Shown here in pieces: positions 60,480-64,000 of a DNA stretch of 64,000 nucleotides (the first letter of the stretch is position 1; every line of letters begins with the position of its first letter). Origin of the DNA: Rhizobium gallicum bv. gallicum R602sp (GTDB taxonomy: Bacteria > Pseudomonadota > Alphaproteobacteria > Rhizobiales > Rhizobiaceae); assembly GCF_000816845.1 (NCBI RefSeq), contig NZ_CP006877.1, positions 2,919,501 through 2,983,500 on the forward strand, in the 5' to 3' direction. The notes under the pieces are model-generated. The model was not told the DNA's origin. It did no database searches and saw only the letters and a program-made list of their open reading frames with translations. A program made the position numbers and the translations under genes.

Positions 60480-63400
60480 TTACTCCGCTGCGACGCGAAT
60501 GGCGGCCTCTTCCGACGGCGGACGATTGTCGTTGTGCTGCACCAGCGGACGGTTGCCCGTCAGCTTGCGGAGTAGCACATAGAAGACCGGCGTCATGAAG
60601 ATGCCGAAGAAAGTCACGCCGATCATGCCGGCAAAGACCGCGACACCCATGGCGGCGCGCATTTCCGCACCGGCACCGGTGGAGACGACCAGCGGCACGA
60701 CACCCATGATGAAGGCCAAGGAGGTCATCAGGATCGGGCGAAGACGCAGACGGCTTGCCTCGATCGCCGCCTGGACCGGCGTACGGCCTTCGAACTCCAG
60801 TTCACGGGCGAATTCGACGATCAGGATCGCGTTCTTCGCCGAAAGACCGACAAGAACCACGAGGCCAATCTGCGTGAAGATGTTGTTATCTCCGCCCGTC
60901 AGCCAGACGCCCGTCAAGGCGGCCAGCACGCCCATCGGCACGATCATGATGATCGCAAGCGGCAGGGTCAGGCTTTCATACTGGGCAGCTAGCACGAGGA
61001 AGACGAGGAGCAGCGCCAGCGGGAAGATGATCACGCCGGAATTGCCTGCCAGGATCTGCTGATAGGTCAGATCCGTCCACTCGAAGCTGATGCCCTTCGG
61101 CAGCGTCTCGTTGGCGATTTTCTCGATCGCGGCCTGCGCTTGGCCGGAGGAGAAGCCCGGAGCAGGACCGCCGTTGATATCGGCGGAGAGGAAACCGTTA
61201 TAACGGTTGGTCCGCTCCGGCCCGGTCGTCGGGCTGACCTTCAGCAACGCCGACAGCGGGATCATCTGGCCCGATGCCGAACGAACCTTCAACTGGCCGA
61301 TATCGTCCGCCTGAGCGCGGAACTTCGCATCGGCCTGCACCCGGACGCTGTAGGTGCGGCCGAAAGCATTGAAGTCGTTGACATAGAGCGAACCCAGATA
61401 GATCTGCAGCGTTTCGAAGACATCGGTCACCGAGACACCGAGCTGTTCGGCCTTCGCGCGATCGAGGTCAGCAAAGAGCTGCGGAACGTTGATCTGGTAA
61501 GCAGAGAAGATGCCGGTCAGCTCAGGCGCCTGGTGGGCCTTGGCGATCATTGCCTTGTTGGCCTCGTCGAGCGCCTGGTAGCCGAGACCGGCGCGGTCTT
61601 CGAGCTGCATCTTGAAGCCGCCCGTCGTGCCGAGGCCATTGACCGGCGGCGGCGGGAACATGGCGATGAAGGCATCCTGGATCGCCCCGAACTTCTGGTT
61701 CAAGGACATGGCGATCGCACCGCCGGAAAGTGCCGGCGACTTGCGCTCCTCAAAATCCTTCAGCGTCACAAAGACGATGCCGGCATTTGAAGAGTTGGTG
61801 AAGCCGTTGATCGACAGGCCCGGAAAGGCGATTGCGTGGGCAACGCCGGGCTCGGCCATGGCGATATCGCTCATCCGCTTGATGACGTCTTCGGTCCGGT
61901 CAAGGCTAGAGGCATCCGGCAGCTGGGCAAAACCGATCAGATACTGCTTGTCCTGTGCCGGCACGAAACCGCCCGGAACGGCGTTGAAGAGGCCATAGGT
62001 CGCGCCAGCCAGCGCCAGGTAGATGACCATGACGATGCTCTTGCGCGACAGCAGGCCGCCGACACCCTTGCCGTAGGCTTTCGAACCTGCACCAAAAACG
62101 CGATTGAAGCCGCGGAAGAACCAGCCGAAGATGAAGTCCATGCCGCGCGTCAGCCAGTCACGCTTGGCGTGGTGGCCCTTAAGCAGGAGCGCTGCCAGCG
62201 CCGGAGACAGGGTCAACGAGTTGAAGGCCGAGATAACTGTCGAGATCGCGATCGTCAGCGCGAACTGGCGATAGAACTGCCCTGACAGGCCGCTGATGAA
62301 GGCGAGCGGCACGAAAACGGCGACGAGCACCAGTGCGATTGCGATGATCGGGCCGGAAACTTCCTTCATGGCCTTGTAGGTCGCATCGCGCGGGCTGAGG
62401 CCATTCTCGATGTTACGCTCGACGTTTTCGACGACGACGATCGCATCATCCACCACGATACCGATCGCCAGCACCAGGCCGAAGAGGCTGAGTGCGTTGA
62501 TCGAAAAGCCGAAGACGTACATCACCGCGAAAGTACCTATGATCGATACCGGGACGGCGATTAGCGGGATGATCGAGGCACGCCACGTCTGCAGGAACAA
62601 GATGACCACGAGAACGACAAGAGCGATGGCTTCAAGCAGCGTGTCGACGACCTTCTCGATCGACGAACGGACGAATTTCGTCGTGTCATAGACGATCTCG
62701 TAGCTGACCCCGTCCGGCATTGCGATCTTCAGCTCCTCCATCGTCTTTTGGACTTCGTCCGAGATGGTGATGGCGTTGGAGCCCGGAGACTGGAAGACCG
62801 GGATGGCGACCGCCGGCTTACCGTCGAGGATCGAGCGCAGCGAATAGTCGGCGGCGCCGAGTTCGATGCGTGCAACGTCGCGAAGGCGGGTGATTTCGCC
62901 GTTGGCGCCCGACTTGACGATGATGTTGCCGAACTGCTCCGGCGTCTGCAAGCGCCCTTGCGCGTTGACGTTCAGCTGCAGCTCAGTGCCTGGCAGGCTC
63001 GGCGAAGCGCCGATCGTGCCGGCAGCGGCCTGAACGTTCTGCTCGCGGATCGCATTGGTGATATCGCTGGCAGCGAGATTATGTTCGGCGGCCTTTTGCG
63101 GATCGATCCAGACGCGCATCGAATAGTCGCCCGAACCGAAGACCTGCACCTGGCCCACGCCATCGATGCGCGCCAGGCGGTCCTTGATGTTCAGGACGCC
63201 GTAATTGCGCAGATAGGTGATATCGTAGCGGTTGTCCGGCGAGATCAGGTTGACGACCATCATCAGGTCGGGAGAGCTCTTGACGGTGGTGATGCCGATG
63301 CTCTTCACCTCGTTCGGCAGGCGAGGTTCGGCCTGCGAAACACGGTTCTGAACCAGCTGCTGCGCCTTATCGGGGTCGGTGCCAAGCTTGAAGGTTACCG

Positions 63401-63677
63401 TCAGCGTCATGACGCCATCGGAGGTCGCCTGGCTGGACATGTAGAGCATGTCCTCAACGCCGTTGATCTGCTCTTCGAGCGGTGTCGCAACCGTCTGCGC
63501 GATGACGTCCGGATTGGCGCCCGGATAAGTGGCACGTACGACGATCGACGGCGGCACGACCTCCGGATATTCGGAAATCGGCAGTGCCCTGAGGCCGATC
63601 AGACCGGCTACGAGGATGAGGACCGAAAGCACGCCGGCAAATACCGGGCGGTCCACAAAGAATCTGGAGATGTTCAT
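60480..63677 (-). CDS. RND multidrug efflux permease (AcrB/MexF type, HAE1)
   Basis: A 1065-residue inner-membrane proton/drug antiporter with the usual twelve helices and two large periplasmic loops. The proton-relay pair of TM4 is in LAIGIVVDDAIVVVENVER, and the start MNISRFFVDRPVFAGVLSV and the segment ISEYPEVVPPSIVVRATYPG are standard for HAE1 pumps. It works as a trimer with a periplasmic adaptor and an outer-membrane channel. It lies 231 bp downstream of the adaptor gene that leaves the window. Drug range unknown. Confidence 0.95.
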   Translation of the reverse strand: MNISRFFVDRPVFAGVLSVLILVAGLIGLRALPISEYPEVVPPSIVVRATYPGANPDVIAQTVATPLEEQINGVEDMLYMSSQATSDGVMTLTVTFKLGTDPDKAQQLVQNRVSQAEPRLPNEVKSIGITTVKSSPDLMMVVNLISPDNRYDITYLRNYGVLNIKDRLARIDGVGQVQVFGSGDYSMRVWIDPQKAAEHNLAASDITNAIREQNVQAAAGTIGASPSLPGTELQLNVNAQGRLQTPEQFGNIIVKSGANGEITRLRDVARIELGAADYSLRSILDGKPAVAIPVFQSPGSNAITISDEVQKTMEELKIAMPDGVSYEIVYDTTKFVRSSIEKVVDTLLEAIALVVLVVILFLQTWRASIIPLIAVPVSIIGTFAVMYVFGFSINALSLFGLVLAIGIVVDDAIVVVENVERNIENGLSPRDATYKAMKEVSGPIIAIALVLVAVFVPLAFISGLSGQFYRQFALTIAISTVISAFNSLTLSPALAALLLKGHHAKRDWLTRGMDFIFGWFFRGFNRVFGAGSKAYGKGVGGLLSRKSIVMVIYLALAGATYGLFNAVPGGFVPAQDKQYLIGFAQLPDASSLDRTEDVIKRMSDIAMAEPGVAHAIAFPGLSINGFTNSSNAGIVFVTLKDFEERKSPALSGGAIAMSLNQKFGAIQDAFIAMFPPPPVNGLGTTGGFKMQLEDRAGLGYQALDEANKAMIAKAHQAPELTGIFSAYQINVPQLFADLDRAKAEQLGVSVTDVFETLQIYLGSLYVNDFNAFGRTYSVRVQADAKFRAQADDIGQLKVRSASGQMIPLSALLKVSPTTGPERTNRYNGFLSADINGGPAPGFSSGQAQAAIEKIANETLPKGISFEWTDLTYQQILAGNSGVIIFPLALLLVFLVLAAQYESLTLPLAIIMIVPMGVLAALTGVWLTGGDNNIFTQIGLVVLVGLSAKNAILIVEFARELEFEGRTPVQAAIEASRLRLRPILMTSLAFIMGVVPLVVSTGAGAEMRAAMGVAVFAGMIGVTFFGIFMTPVFYVLLRKLTGNRPLVQHNDNRPPSEEAAIRVAAE

Positions 63678-63908
63678 TTCAAGGCCCTCTCCGGGATGAA
63701 CTTGGATGCAAAACCCTTCTCCGGCGGTTGGGGTGCCGCCGGCGGGTCAATCATTTCGTTGGTGGCCCGAAGGGTCGGACGACGGGGAGGCTCGGCAGGT
63801 GTCGTCTTTGCTTTTGGCTCAGACGTTCGCCCCTTCGTCGCTCACCCCTCATCCGTTCTCCGGACGTCTTCTCCCCCGCCGGGGAGAAGGGGAATTTCTC
63901 TGGCGGCC
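63678..63908 (-). repeat. Spacer between RND adaptor and permease containing a rhizobial hairpin repeat
   Basis: About 230 bp. Bases 63868-63889 form CTTCTCCCC-CGCC-GGGGAGAAG, a 9-bp perfect hairpin in the context CCCCTCATCCG...GGAGAAGGGG. This wording is a common dispersed intergenic repeat of rhizobia. It may attenuate transcription between the two efflux genes. Confidence 0.7.
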
Positions 63909-64000
63909 CTACTTGGCCGCCACTTTCTCTTCCATCTGCGGCTCGACCACCGCACCTGGACGGATGCGCTGCAAGCCATTGACGACGATCTTCTCGCCCG
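63909..64000 (-). CDS. RND efflux periplasmic adaptor, C-terminal end only
   Basis: The minus-strand frame entering from the right edge reads GEKIVVNGLQRIRPGAVVEP and ends KVAAK with TAG at 63909. This is the C-terminal beta-roll of a membrane fusion protein (AcrA/MexE type). It lies upstream of the permease and is its expected partner. The gene continues beyond the window. Confidence 0.8.
   Translation of the reverse strand, partial: GEKIVVNGLQRIRPGAVVEPQMEEKVAAK

Overview
This window looks like a Rhizobiaceae (Rhizobium-type) chromosome. The pointers are the alphaproteobacterial cell-cycle genes sciP, ctrA and chpT with a DUF1134/EipA gene, a sigma-32 gene with an alphaproteobacterial heat-shock promoter, a complete liv branched-chain amino acid transporter, GDP-mannose and UDP-galacturonate genes for surface polysaccharide, and a typical rhizobial GC-rich hairpin repeat near the right end. 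No rRNA, tRNA or CRISPR array was seen.

Layout. 1-11 kb: the end of an acyltransferase, a 2-hydroxyacid dehydrogenase, the livH-livM-livG-livF-small membrane protein-livJ operon on the minus strand, two VOC proteins, a membrane methyltransferase and a CysQ-type phosphatase. 11.1-31.7 kb: an accessory region with a patchwork look. It holds a broken IS5-type transposase, an ISNCY-type transposase remnant fused to a transporter fragment, a frameshifted tyrosine recombinase, two families of dispersed repeats, several isolated small enzymes (GNAT, sulfite oxidase-like, two P-loop kinases, two SAM methyltransferases, a DUF2332 protein, a DJ-1/PfpI protein with a divergent LysR regulator), two broken cupins and a broken LuxR quorum-sensing regulator.

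Within this accessory region, 12.45-17.77 kb is an intact and tightly packed four-gene operon: a coiled-coil protein, a 1021-residue inner-membrane protein with a large cytoplasmic part, four nearly identical 136-residue repeats and a C-terminal OmpA/MotB peptidoglycan-binding domain, a Ras/Rab-like small GTPase, and a class III adenylate cyclase. I read it as a possible envelope-to-cytoplasm GTPase/cAMP signalling module. It is the best candidate for an undescribed system here.

31.7-41.2 kb: conserved cell-cycle and envelope core (sciP, a PqiA-like protein, a FliJ-like protein, ctrA with a promoter region carrying four GANTC methylation sites, a single-domain response regulator, chpT, eipA), followed by an rRNA/tRNA methyltransferase, an RluD-type pseudouridine synthase and rpoH. 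41.3-51.1 kb: a GST pseudogene, a large acidic membrane protein, purA, a DMT-family exporter, a GNAT, a DUF6030-like protein, a hydrolase plus ring-cleaving dioxygenase pair resembling mhqD/mhqO, and ung. 51.3-58.4 kb: phosphomannomutase, mannose-1-phosphate guanylyltransferase, UDP-glucose dehydrogenase, UDP-glucuronate epimerase and a PAS-GGDEF-EAL c-di-GMP protein. 58.5-64 kb: xylonate dehydratase and an RND efflux pump whose adaptor gene runs off the right edge.
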